A DNA stretch of 64,000 nucleotides, from contig NZ_JBLKNX010000007.1 in assembly GCF_051414055.1 (NCBI RefSeq), positions 85,865-149,864 of the forward strand, in the 5' to 3' direction. The position numbers and the translations under genes are program-made. This document shows positions 44,082-51,620 of the stretch, one piece after another. Under the pieces are notes generated by a model. That model had not been told where the DNA came from, did no database searches, and worked only from the letters and a program-made list of their open reading frames with translations. The stretch is from Halosimplex halobium. Lineage in GTDB: Archaea; Halobacteriota; Halobacteria; Halobacteriales; Haloarculaceae. Each line of letters opens with the position of its first letter. Position 1 is the first letter of the stretch.

Positions 44082-45532
44082 CCCGTAACGTCGTCGTCGT
44101 GGTGATGGATACGGCCCGCTACCGGGACGTGTTCCCCGAGAACGAAACCGTCGCGCCGACGCTCGAATCACTGGCCGCGGACGGCACGCGGTTCGACCGC
44201 GCGGTCGCGCCGGCGCCGTGGACGCTCCCGTCGCACGCCTCCATATTCACGGGCACCTACCCGTCGAAACACGGTGCTCACGCCGACCACAAACACCTCG
44301 ACGACGACCGCCCGACGCTGGCCGAGGCGTTCGCGGGGGCGGGCTACGAGACCGTCGCCGTCTCGAACAACACGTGGATCAGCGACGAGTTCGGCTTCGC
44401 CCGGGGGTTCGAGCGCTTCCGCAAGACCTGGCAGTACCTCCAGGCCGACACCGACCTCGGGCCCGTCGCGCGCACCAACGAGGGGCGGGAGAAACTCCGG
44501 GCGCTCGCCCGGTCGCTGTTCGACGGCAACCCGCTAGTCAACGCACTCAACGCGGTCTACGGCCAGTTCTTCCGCAAGCGCGAGGACAGCGGCGCGCGCA
44601 GGACGAACCGGTGGATCCGGGAGTGGCTCGCCGACCGCGGCGACGACCGTCCCTTCTTCCTGTTCGTCAACTACCTCGAACCCCATCTGGCGTACCGGCC
44701 GCCCCGCGAGACGACCGAACAGTTCCTCCCGGACGGGACCAGTTACGAGGAGGCGATGGCCGTCCCGCAGGATGCGTGGTCGTACGTCGCGGGCGAGCTG
44801 GGCCTCGACGAGGTGGACTTCGCTGCGTTGCGCGCCCTCTACCGCGGCGAGATTGCCTACCTCGACGACCGGATCGCTGAACTGCGCGAGGCGCTCGCGG
44901 CGGCTGGCAAGTGGGAAGACACGGTGTTCGTCGTCACGGGCGACCACGGGGAGAACATCGGCGACCACGGACTGATGGACCACCAGTACTGCCTCTACGA
45001 GACGCTGCTCCACGTGCCGCTAGTCGTCCACGGTGGCCCGTTCGACGGGGGCCGCGACGAGCGGCTGGTGTCTTTGACCGACCTCGCACCGACGCTGCTC
45101 GACGCGGCCGACGTGGACGCGCCGACGTTCCGCGACCAGGCACAGGGCGAGTCGCTGCTCGTCGACAGCAGCGGGCAGCGAGACCACGTCTTCGCGGAGT
45201 ACCTCGCGCCCCAGCCGTCGATGGCGGCGCTGGCCGAGCGCGTGGGCGGCCTCTCCGACGACGTGCGCCGGTACGACCGGTCGTTGCGCGCCGTCCACGG
45301 CGACGAGTGGAAGCTGATACGCGGATCCGACGGGTCGCGCGAGTGTTACCACCTCGCGATCGACCCCGGTGAGAGCGACGACTTGGTGGCCGACGAACCC
45401 GAGCGAGTGGCTGATTTCGAGGCGAAACTCGACGAGTGGCTGGACTCGTTCGGACACGCCGATCCCGACGGCGATCCGTCCATGTCGGACGCGACCCGGC
45501 AGCGACTGGACGACCTCGGCTATCTACAGTGA
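44078..45532 (+). CDS. Sulfatase-family (alkaline phosphatase superfamily) protein
   Basis: The 484-residue protein has the metal-site VVVVVMDTARY (aspartate ligand), nucleophile segment PAPWTLPSHASIFTGTYPSKH and metal-binding VTGDHGENIGDHG. The nucleophile position is again Thr (T-L-P-S-H), as in the 35227 gene, in place of Cys in the formylglycine sulfatases. The C-terminal helices follow the family pattern (ALYRGEIAYLDDRIAELREAL). It starts at a GTG that overlaps the preceding small ORF. It ends 4 bases before a convergent gene. Confidence 0.8.
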   Translation: MTRNVVVVVMDTARYRDVFPENETVAPTLESLAADGTRFDRAVAPAPWTLPSHASIFTGTYPSKHGAHADHKHLDDDRPTLAEAFAGAGYETVAVSNNTWISDEFGFARGFERFRKTWQYLQADTDLGPVARTNEGREKLRALARSLFDGNPLVNALNAVYGQFFRKREDSGARRTNRWIREWLADRGDDRPFFLFVNYLEPHLAYRPPRETTEQFLPDGTSYEEAMAVPQDAWSYVAGELGLDEVDFAALRALYRGEIAYLDDRIAELREALAAAGKWEDTVFVVTGDHGENIGDHGLMDHQYCLYETLLHVPLVVHGGPFDGGRDERLVSLTDLAPTLLDAADVDAPTFRDQAQGESLLVDSSGQRDHVFAEYLAPQPSMAALAERVGGLSDDVRRYDRSLRAVHGDEWKLIRGSDGSRECYHLAIDPGESDDLVADEPERVADFEAKLDEWLDSFGHADPDGDPSMSDATRQRLDDLGYLQ

Positions 45533-45536
45533 CTGG

Positions 45537-47066
45537 CTAGCGGCAATCCGTTATTCGAATGGTTCCATCGTCTCGCGAGACAACGACGTTTCCAGCCGCG
45601 ATCTGGCTTGTACAGGTATCCTTCGGCAGTTCTGGCCGATACTGCACACCTCCGGAATCACGCATATTCCGTTCCCTGAACAGTACGTCGCTGTACACCG
45701 CCACTCGACCCGCAGAGCGAGTGAAATCCGTCTCCCAGTCACCGACGAACACGAGGTCGTCCGCATCGATCGAATATTCCGCCAATTGTCGTCCCGCTCG
45801 TGTCGCTTCGGGATTCTCGGTGCGCTCTCCCTCTACGTGCTGGACGACTGGAGCACCACTCCCGCCGAGTGCACCTACCTGAAATACGACCGCATATAGC
45901 ATCGACATCGTCACGAGACTGAGTGCGATGATACGGACAGTCCGGTCGCGTGTCGGTAGCCAATCTCCGAGATCCCATGCCGGCCGGAGTTCGGTACAGC
46001 AGACGGCGACCGTGACCGCGACGGGGGCGAACAACCCCCACAGGTAGTAGTAGTGGATGAGGTATCCGTGAGCGAGCAAGACCGGGATCGCGAGCCCACT
46101 AGCCGTCCAGGATGCGAGCAGATACGCGCGTCGCGATCCGGTCATCACGGCACGGTACAGCCACCCGCCACAGGCGAGAACGCTTACCGGGAGAAGTATC
46201 GTGAGTGCGACGCCGTATGGCACCGGTAGTCCCTGATAGAGGTCGAGATGGGCGAGCCAGAAATCCGACGACACAAACACCTGAATCCCGACTGTCTGTG
46301 TCCCGTGTACAGTGAGCGAACTCGGGCCTTCTGGCTGGAGGCCTGTCACGTAGAGGACGCCCAGTATCGCCGTCCCCGCGAGGAGTCCGAGCCCGGCTGC
46401 TCGGCGTATCTTTCCCGCAGTGGCCAGCAAGACGACGACCGGGAGCGCAACGGTCGCTTCCCACATGTGATTCGTGATACCGAGCACGAGTAGTACCGCT
46501 GTACCGGCGAACCACGGCTCCCGGTTCGTCTGGACGTATTCCAGTGCACAGTAGACCGTCGCACAGGTGAGGGCGATACTCAACGAATCTGGTTCGAATA
46601 CCCAGGCATGTCGTACAAAGGCGGGATTCGCCCACAGAACGGCGGGCGCGAGGACCATCGCCCGGTCGCCGGCAAGCTGTCTCGCGATCAGTGCCACGCA
46701 GCCGGCAGCCCCGACCGCAGCCAGCAACGAGATCAATCGTCCCCCTTCGTGATACCCAGCTGCGACCAGCGGCGCACTCAACAGACTGTGGAGGTGAAGC
46801 GCACTGAAACTCTCCTCCGGGGTCAGGTACAGGTACGATTCGAGTCCGGTCCGGACGAATCCGAGGGCCTGAAAGTAGCCCGCGATTTCACGCGCGCCGT
46901 GGATCGTTACAGGGATCTTCGCTGTGAGCAGGGGGAGTAGCGCAACGGCCGGAGCGAGGCAGACGAGACAGACGAACCGTCGAGTATCGAGCCCTCGAGA
47001 GCCGAGTATTTCTTCGAAGAACGCGTGCCTGCCTGTACCGTCACTGGGCGCTTCATCGCTGCTCAT
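45537..47066 (-). CDS. GT39-like multi-pass membrane glycosyltransferase
   Basis: The 509-residue protein has about ten to twelve membrane helices up to about residue 400 and a soluble C-terminal part. The first extracytoplasmic loop contains charged residues (HGAREIAGYFQ), the N-terminal pattern of GT-C enzymes that use dolichyl-phosphate sugars, but I see no fully conserved D-E or D-D motif. It probably adds a sugar outside the membrane to the surface glycan. The C-terminal part (ADDLVFVGDWETDFTRSAGRVAVYSDV) resembles the soluble region of such proteins. It is convergent with the 44078 gene, with 4 bases between stops. Confidence 0.65.
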   Translation of the reverse strand: MSSDEAPSDGTGRHAFFEEILGSRGLDTRRFVCLVCLAPAVALLPLLTAKIPVTIHGAREIAGYFQALGFVRTGLESYLYLTPEESFSALHLHSLLSAPLVAAGYHEGGRLISLLAAVGAAGCVALIARQLAGDRAMVLAPAVLWANPAFVRHAWVFEPDSLSIALTCATVYCALEYVQTNREPWFAGTAVLLVLGITNHMWEATVALPVVVLLATAGKIRRAAGLGLLAGTAILGVLYVTGLQPEGPSSLTVHGTQTVGIQVFVSSDFWLAHLDLYQGLPVPYGVALTILLPVSVLACGGWLYRAVMTGSRRAYLLASWTASGLAIPVLLAHGYLIHYYYLWGLFAPVAVTVAVCCTELRPAWDLGDWLPTRDRTVRIIALSLVTMSMLYAVVFQVGALGGSGAPVVQHVEGERTENPEATRAGRQLAEYSIDADDLVFVGDWETDFTRSAGRVAVYSDVLFRERNMRDSGGVQYRPELPKDTCTSQIAAGNVVVSRDDGTIRITDCR

Positions 47067-47314
47067 TGAATATTCTCACCACGACCGGGACGGATTTCCC
47101 GTATTTCGCCGGAGATCCTCAGAGGTCGACACCGCCCCGTGAGCCCGTCGCAGCCTGTTCGCGACTCATCGCATCGCCATGGCAAGTGGCGTTCCATGTC
47201 CGGAGAGTCTATCCGGGCCACGCACGGGTGTTGCATTCCAGCGTCCGTCAGCCCGCTATCGACATAATCGTGGCGCTCCGCCCCGTGCTGGTGCGCATCG
47301 ATATCACCTTACGA

Positions 47315-47324
47315 AAAGATATTT
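47315..47324 (+). promoter_or_regulatory. TATA box of the sulfoquinovose-synthase-like gene
   Basis: AAAGATATTT lies 35-44 bases before the ATG at 47359. The perfect inverted repeat 47334-47358 starts just after it, so the transcription start probably falls inside that repeat. Otherwise the spacer 47067-47358 shows nothing I can identify. Confidence 0.55.
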
Positions 47325-47333
47325 AACCGCTCG

Positions 47334-47358
47334 GAGTTACTCACAATCTGAGTAACTC
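47334..47358. promoter_or_regulatory. Perfect 9-bp inverted repeat ending at the start codon
   Basis: GAGTTACTC (47334-47342) and GAGTAACTC (47350-47358) are a perfect inverted repeat with a 7-base spacer, and the ATG follows immediately at 47359. It overlaps the likely transcription start. It could be an operator or a hairpin in the leader that affects translation. Confidence 0.6.
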
Positions 47359-48543
47359 ATGACGATCCTCGTCACCGGCGCCGATGGCTACATCGGCTGG
47401 CCGACCGCCCTGCGCATCGCGAACCGGACGGACGACCGCGTGCTGCTCGTCGACAACTTCGCCCGCCGCGAGTGGGTCGAGGAGGTCGGATCGAAGAGCG
47501 CGACGCCCATCGCGGGCATCGACCAGCGCCTCGACGCGGTCGAGGACGTGTTCGGCATCGGCAACATGTCCTTCGTCGAGGGCGACCTCGTCGAGAAGTC
47601 GTTCGTCGACGAACTGCTGGCAGTGCACGAACCCGACGTGGTGGTCCACGCGGCCGCTCAACCGTCCGCGCCGTACTCGCAGATCAACGGCGAGCGGGCC
47701 AACTACACCCAGCACAACAACATGCAGGCGACGCGGAACCTGCTGTGGGGGCTGGACGAACACGACCTCAACGATACCCACTTCATCGAGACGACGACCA
47801 CGGGCGTCTACGGCGCGCCCGAGTTCCCCATCCCCGAGGGCGGCGCCGTGATGGAGAACGACGGCGAGCGCGACGAGGTGCCGTTCCCGGCGATGGCGGG
47901 CTCGTGGTACCACCTCACCAAGAGCCACGACGCCGCGAACATGCGGCTGGCCCACCAGCAGTTCGACATCCCCATCTCGGACGTGCGCACGGCCATCACC
48001 TACGGCACCGAGACCGAGGAGACCCGCGAGGACGCCCGCCTGAAGACGCGGTTCGACTTCGACTACTACTTCGGGACCGTCGCGCACCGCTTCGCCGCCC
48101 AGGCCGTCGCGGGCTACCCCGTCACCGTCTACGGCAAGGGCGAACAGCGCAAGCCGTTCATCTCGCTGGAGGACGCCGTCGAGGGCCTCGCGAACCTCGC
48201 CCTGCAGGACCACGGGGAGCGCCCGGACGACCTGACCGTCTACAACCAGGTCACCCGCGCCATCTCCATCGTCGAGATCGCCGAGACCATCGCGGGCGTC
48301 GGCGACGAGTTCGACCTCGACGTGGCCGTCGAGCACTTCGAGAACCCGCGTGACGAGGACGAGACCCACAAGATGGAGATCGAGAACGACCGCTACGCGG
48401 ACCTCATCGGCGGCCAGGCCCAGGAGTTCGAGGGCGGCATCCGCGACGTGTTCGAGACCCTGACCGCCCACGCCGACACCATCGAGGCCCATGAGGACCG
48501 GTTCCTCCCGGGCGTCCTCGACGACTGGGAGCCCGAGGAGTAA
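47359..48543 (+). CDS. UDP-sulfoquinovose synthase-like SDR (SQD1/Agl3 type)
   Basis: The 394-residue protein is an SDR with TGADGYIGWPTALRIA at the N-terminus and a long VDNFARREWVEEVG plus TPIAGIDQRL segment. Both match the SQD1 pattern in UDP-sulfoquinovose synthases, as do TTTTGVYGAPE and SWYHLTKSHDAANM (catalytic Thr, Tyr and Lys). SQD1/Agl3 converts UDP-glucose and sulfite to UDP-sulfoquinovose. In archaea Agl3 feeds sulfoquinovose into N-glycans, so the cluster may produce a sulfonated glycan. A TATA box and a 9-bp inverted repeat precede it. The adjacent SDR gene follows after only three bases. Confidence 0.8.
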   Translation: MTILVTGADGYIGWPTALRIANRTDDRVLLVDNFARREWVEEVGSKSATPIAGIDQRLDAVEDVFGIGNMSFVEGDLVEKSFVDELLAVHEPDVVVHAAAQPSAPYSQINGERANYTQHNNMQATRNLLWGLDEHDLNDTHFIETTTTGVYGAPEFPIPEGGAVMENDGERDEVPFPAMAGSWYHLTKSHDAANMRLAHQQFDIPISDVRTAITYGTETEETREDARLKTRFDFDYYFGTVAHRFAAQAVAGYPVTVYGKGEQRKPFISLEDAVEGLANLALQDHGERPDDLTVYNQVTRAISIVEIAETIAGVGDEFDLDVAVEHFENPRDEDETHKMEIENDRYADLIGGQAQEFEGGIRDVFETLTAHADTIEAHEDRFLPGVLDDWEPEE

Positions 48544-48546
48544 GCC

Positions 48547-49494
48547 GTGGACGTGCTCGTCACCGGCGGGTGTGGCTACATCGGCAGCCACCTCGTCCCG
48601 AAACTCCAGGCCGACGACGCGGTCGACCGCGTGGTCGTCCTCGACAGCCTCGTCTCCGGGTCGCCCCGGGCCCTGTTCGGCTGTTTCGACGACGGGCTGG
48701 ACTTCCGCCGGGGCGACGTACGCGAGTACGGCGACGTCGAGAGCGCGATGCGCGATGTCGATCGAGTGGTGCACCTCGCGGCCATCACGGGCGCGGCGAG
48801 CACGCACGACCGCCGCGACGAGACCTTCGCCGTCAACTACGACGGCACCGAGAACGTCCTGACTGCCGCGGGCAAACTCGGCGTCGACCACGTCGTCTTC
48901 GCCTCCTCGTGTAACATCTACGGCCGGGCGACGAGCACGGACATCGACGAGACGGTCGACCCCGACCCGATCAACCCCTACGCCGAGACGAAGTACCAGT
49001 CGGAGGACCTTCTCGCCGACTACTGCGCGGAGTACGACATGACCGGCACCGCCCTGCGGGTGGCCACCAACTACGGCTACTCGCCGGCGGTCCGGTTCAA
49101 CCTCGTCGTCAACCACTTCGTCTTCCGCGCGGTGACGGGCCGGCCGCTGACCGTCTACGGCGACGGGTCGAACTGGCGGCCGTTCGTCCACGTCGACGAC
49201 GCCGCCCGCGCCTACAAACACGCCGTCTGCCAGCCCGGCGCGTGGGACGAGCGCGTCTACAACGTCGGCTCGAACGACGGCAACTACCGCATCGAGGAGA
49301 TCGCCGAGGTCGTCCGCGACGAGGTCGGCCCCGTCGACATCACCTACCTCGAGGACGAACACCCCGGCCCCTCCTACCACGTCAACTTCGACCGGCTGGA
49401 CGGCACGGGCTTCGAGACCGACCACTCCCTCCGCGAGGGCGTCCGCGACCTGGCCGCCCGGTTCCGGGACTCGGAAGCGAAGGCAGGTTTATGA
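48547..49494 (+). CDS. NAD-dependent sugar-nucleotide epimerase (SDR)
   Basis: The 315-residue SDR has VTGGCGYIGSHLVP at the N-terminus, LAAITGAAS, the serine segment FASSCNIYG and YAETK with the catalytic Tyr and Lys, then ALRVATNYGYS. The gene starts at a GTG three bases after the sulfoquinovose-synthase-like stop codon, so they are likely translated together. It probably acts as a UDP-glucose/UDP-galactose or UDP-GlcNAc 4-epimerase, or a related epimerase. The exact sugar is not readable. Confidence 0.83.
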   Translation: MDVLVTGGCGYIGSHLVPKLQADDAVDRVVVLDSLVSGSPRALFGCFDDGLDFRRGDVREYGDVESAMRDVDRVVHLAAITGAASTHDRRDETFAVNYDGTENVLTAAGKLGVDHVVFASSCNIYGRATSTDIDETVDPDPINPYAETKYQSEDLLADYCAEYDMTGTALRVATNYGYSPAVRFNLVVNHFVFRAVTGRPLTVYGDGSNWRPFVHVDDAARAYKHAVCQPGAWDERVYNVGSNDGNYRIEEIAEVVRDEVGPVDITYLEDEHPGPSYHVNFDRLDGTGFETDHSLREGVRDLAARFRDSEAKAGL

Positions 49495-49517
49495 CGAGCG
49501 GAACTCGGATCTGACAC

Positions 49518-49799
49518 ATGGCCGAAATCGTCCGAACCGACGGTGTCCTCGGCGGGAAGCCGCGGCTGGCGGGACACCGTATTTCGGTCCTGCAGATCGC
49601 GGAGATGGTGCTGGACGCTGGCTACTCCCCGGAGCACACTGCGGATCAGCTGGGAATCTCGCTCGCGGAAGTCCACACCGCACTCGCGTATTACTACGAC
49701 AACCCGGACAAGATGGCCGCGCTTCGCGAGCGTAACGACCGTCTCGAAGCGAAACTCCGTGAACGGGCTATTTCTCCCGATCGGGGGGATGGGGGATGA
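49518..49799 (+). CDS. DUF433 protein (antitoxin-like)
   Basis: The 93-residue protein is a DUF433 member: G-G-K-P-R-L-A-G-H-R-I-S-V near the N-terminus, then I-A-E-M-V-L-D-A-G-Y-S-P-E, then helix HTADQLGISLAEVHTALAYYYDN, which gives the HTH-like fold of the family. DUF433 genes usually sit before a PIN-like (DUF5615) toxin gene. Here the next frame, which overlaps the stop by four bases (ATGA), is only 56 residues and does not look PIN-like. It could be an orphan antitoxin. The gene lies between SDR genes of the island. Confidence 0.85.
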   Translation: MAEIVRTDGVLGGKPRLAGHRISVLQIAEMVLDAGYSPEHTADQLGISLAEVHTALAYYYDNPDKMAALRERNDRLEAKLRERAISPDRGDGG

Positions 49800-49966
49800 C
49801 TCGCACCACCTGTCCCACTGGTTCGACCGTGCGACATCCCGAACAAGGCCGCGTACGGGGAATTACGTCGTGTTCAACAAGGCGTAACGTGACCGTTCCG
49901 TTCGTCGACTTTCGACGACCGTTCACGACTCACCTGCGATCCAATACCGAAATCTACGAACTATGA
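49796..49966 (+). CDS. 56-residue ORF between DUF433 and an SDR gene, unknown
   Basis: An ATG overlaps the DUF433 stop codon (ATGA), and the frame ends with a TGA that overlaps the ATG of the next SDR gene (ATGA). The predicted peptide is basic and has no hydrophobic core, no PIN-like acidic motif and no recognised domain. The double overlap is striking but may be chance. It could be a relict of the DUF5615 partner. Confidence 0.3.
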   Translation: MTRTTCPTGSTVRHPEQGRVRGITSCSTRRNVTVPFVDFRRPFTTHLRSNTEIYEL

Positions 49967-50925
49967 CAGACCAACGCACCGTCGCCGTCACAGGCGCGGC
50001 AGGATTCATCGGCAGTCGCGTCGTTCACGAACTACAGCAGGCCCACCCCGACTGGGAGATCACCGCGCTCGACAACTTCTACCTCGGCGACGTGCGGGAG
50101 ATCGGGGACGTGACCGTCGAGCACGTCGACGTGCGCAACCGCGACCGGCTGGAGGACGCGCTCGACGGTGCGGACATCGTGATGCACCTCGCCGCCATCT
50201 CCGGCGTCGACGACTGCGAGGAGAAGCAGGACCTGACCTACGAGGTCAACGTCCAGGGGACGAACAACGTCGCGTGGTACTGCCGGAAGAGCGGCGCGGC
50301 GCTCGTCTTCCCGTACTCGATGGCCGTGCTGGGCGACCCTGTCGAGTTCCCGATCACCGTCGACCACCCCCGCGACCCGATGAACTGGTACGGCCGGTCG
50401 AAACTCCTCAACGAGCGCGCCATCGAGTCGTTCGCCGACGGCGCGTTCCCGGCCCATCTCTTCCTCAAGTCGAATCTGTATGGAGAGCACGAGATCGAGG
50501 GAGACATCGTCTCGAAGGGGACGGTCATCAACTTCTTCGTCGGCCGCGCGAAGGACGGCGAGAACCTGACCGTCTACGAGCCCGGCGACCAGGCGCGCAA
50601 CTACGTCCACGTCAAGGACGTGGCCCGCGCGTACGTCCGGAGCGCCGAGCGGCTCGACGACCAGCTCGCCGCCGGCGAGAAGGGCGTCGAGAAGTACGAA
50701 ATCGCCAGTAACGAGGACCCCGGCATCACGACCGTCGCGGAGATCGTCCGGGATATCGCCGCCGAGGAGATCGACTTCGAACCGGAGATCGAACTGCTGG
50801 AGAACCCGCGCGACGAGACGCTCGTCAGCGAGTTCGAGGTGGACACGACCCGCGCCCGGGAAGAGCTGGGCTGGACCGTCGAGCACTCCGTCGAAGAGAG
50901 CATCCGGGAACTGTTCCGGACATAG
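49963..50925 (+). CDS. NAD-dependent sugar-nucleotide epimerase/dehydratase (SDR)
   Basis: The 320-residue SDR has VTGAAGFIGSRVV at the start, LAAISGVDD, the Ser segment FPYSMAVLGDP, and WYGRSK with the catalytic Tyr and Lys (Y-G-R-S-K). The C-terminal part binds the sugar nucleotide with KSNLYGEHEIEGD and NYVHVKDVARAYV. The sugar is unknown. Its ATG overlaps the stop codon of the small ORF at 49796-49966. The 182-base spacer after it holds tandem operators and a small ORF. Confidence 0.83.
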   Translation: MTDQRTVAVTGAAGFIGSRVVHELQQAHPDWEITALDNFYLGDVREIGDVTVEHVDVRNRDRLEDALDGADIVMHLAAISGVDDCEEKQDLTYEVNVQGTNNVAWYCRKSGAALVFPYSMAVLGDPVEFPITVDHPRDPMNWYGRSKLLNERAIESFADGAFPAHLFLKSNLYGEHEIEGDIVSKGTVINFFVGRAKDGENLTVYEPGDQARNYVHVKDVARAYVRSAERLDDQLAAGEKGVEKYEIASNEDPGITTVAEIVRDIAAEEIDFEPEIELLENPRDETLVSEFEVDTTRAREELGWTVEHSVEESIRELFRT

Positions 50926-50973
50926 AGACACTCTTCCGGCCCTTTCGTCGATTGTCGGTTGTCTGGTGATTGC

Positions 50974-50991
50974 ATTGGTTCTTCGACCAAT
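50974..50991. promoter_or_regulatory. Operator half-pair 1 of a TumA-like regulator
   Basis: ATTGGT (50974-50979) and ACCAAT (50986-50991) form an inverted repeat with a 6-base spacer. An identical pair lies at 51003-51020. A TATA-like TACAACTATT lies between them (50991-51000). Confidence 0.6.
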
Positions 50992-51002
50992 ACAACTATT
51001 GC

Positions 51003-51020
51003 ATTGGTACCCGTACCAAT
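51003..51020. promoter_or_regulatory. Operator half-pair 2 of a TumA-like regulator
   Basis: ATTGGT (51003-51008) and ACCAAT (51015-51020) have the same 6-base spacing as the first pair; the repeat extends to ATTGGTAC/GTACCAAT. It sits on the start of a small ORF at 51019, between a TATA-like box and the regulator gene. Confidence 0.6.
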
Positions 51021-51102
51021 GAGGGGTCGAACTCTGGGAACGGTTCTGGAACGAGATGCCGAAATCCGCGTTCAAGGTCGAATGAGGCCAATATCACGGT
51101 GA
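51019..51102 (+). CDS. 27-residue ORF upstream of a TumA-like regulator (possible toxin remnant)
   Basis: A leaderless start (ATG about 25 bases after a TATA-like box) opens a 27-residue frame whose stop lies five bases before the regulator ATG. In the paired TumE/TumA operon at 17869-18599 a toxin gene of 98 residues occupies this position. The peptide (R-G-R-T-L-G-T-V-L-E-R-D-A-E-I) could be the shortened N-terminus of such a toxin; that is inference. Confidence 0.35.
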   Translation: MRGRTLGTVLERDAEIRVQGRMRPISR

Positions 51103-51107
51103 TCCCA

Positions 51108-51557
51108 ATGGACGACACTACGCCACCGCTGCATCCGATGGAACGCGAACAGCTTCGAGCCGCGTCGACCCTCGTCGTGACTGTAAAACCGTCTGCGGAG
51201 TTCCATAGCGACGTGACCGACGATATCGAGGCGCTCGAATTAGGAGATGCGGCCGATTCCACTCCGACGCTCTCGTTCACGAGCTACGACGATCTCATGA
51301 CGACGCTCACGCCTCGTGTCCTCGAACTCGTCGAGGCGATCCGTCGAGAGGAGCCGTCCAGTATCAACGAGGCCGCGAGAGTCGTCGACCGGGACGTGAA
51401 GAACGTGCACGAGGAACTCACTCGGTTAGCACGACTCGGCATCGTCTTCTTCGAAGAGGAAGGCCAGAGCAAGCGTCCGGTCGTCTGGTTCGACGAAGTC
51501 GTGATCAATCTCCCGGTCGATCCGGACGCCGACGATACGACGGCCGCTGCGCCGTGA
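51108..51557 (+). CDS. HTH regulator, TumA-like (orphan)
   Basis: This 149-residue protein is a paralogue of the TumA-like protein at 17869: FTSYDDLMTTLTPRVLELVEAIRREEPSS matches FESYGELFDLLSAQRIELLEAIAAHDPES in pattern, and RDVKNVHEELTRL is the recognition helix. It lacks the toxin partner; only a 27-residue ORF precedes it. Two operators with the same ATTGGT-N6-ACCAAT form lie upstream and probably bind this protein. It is separated from the SDR gene by 182 bases and convergent with the GT4 gene at 51621. The start is the ATG at 51108; the longer upstream frame lacks support. Confidence 0.75.
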   Translation: MDDTTPPLHPMEREQLRAASTLVVTVKPSAEFHSDVTDDIEALELGDAADSTPTLSFTSYDDLMTTLTPRVLELVEAIRREEPSSINEAARVVDRDVKNVHEELTRLARLGIVFFEEEGQSKRPVVWFDEVVINLPVDPDADDTTAAAP

Positions 51558-51620
51558 GATGTCGTCGATCTTCCTCAACAGATCTACGGTTAGCTTACTG
51601 GTAGACCCTCGAACAATCGT

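Noticed and set aside
47341..49425. 694-residue open frame on the minus strand
   Set aside because: It is antisense to the two SDR genes with strong family motifs and reads as low-complexity Val/Asp/Arg sequence.
50974..51020. Two similar palindromes considered as a CRISPR fragment
   Set aside because: They are only two, 29 bases apart, palindromic and placed at a regulator promoter, so they are better explained as operators.
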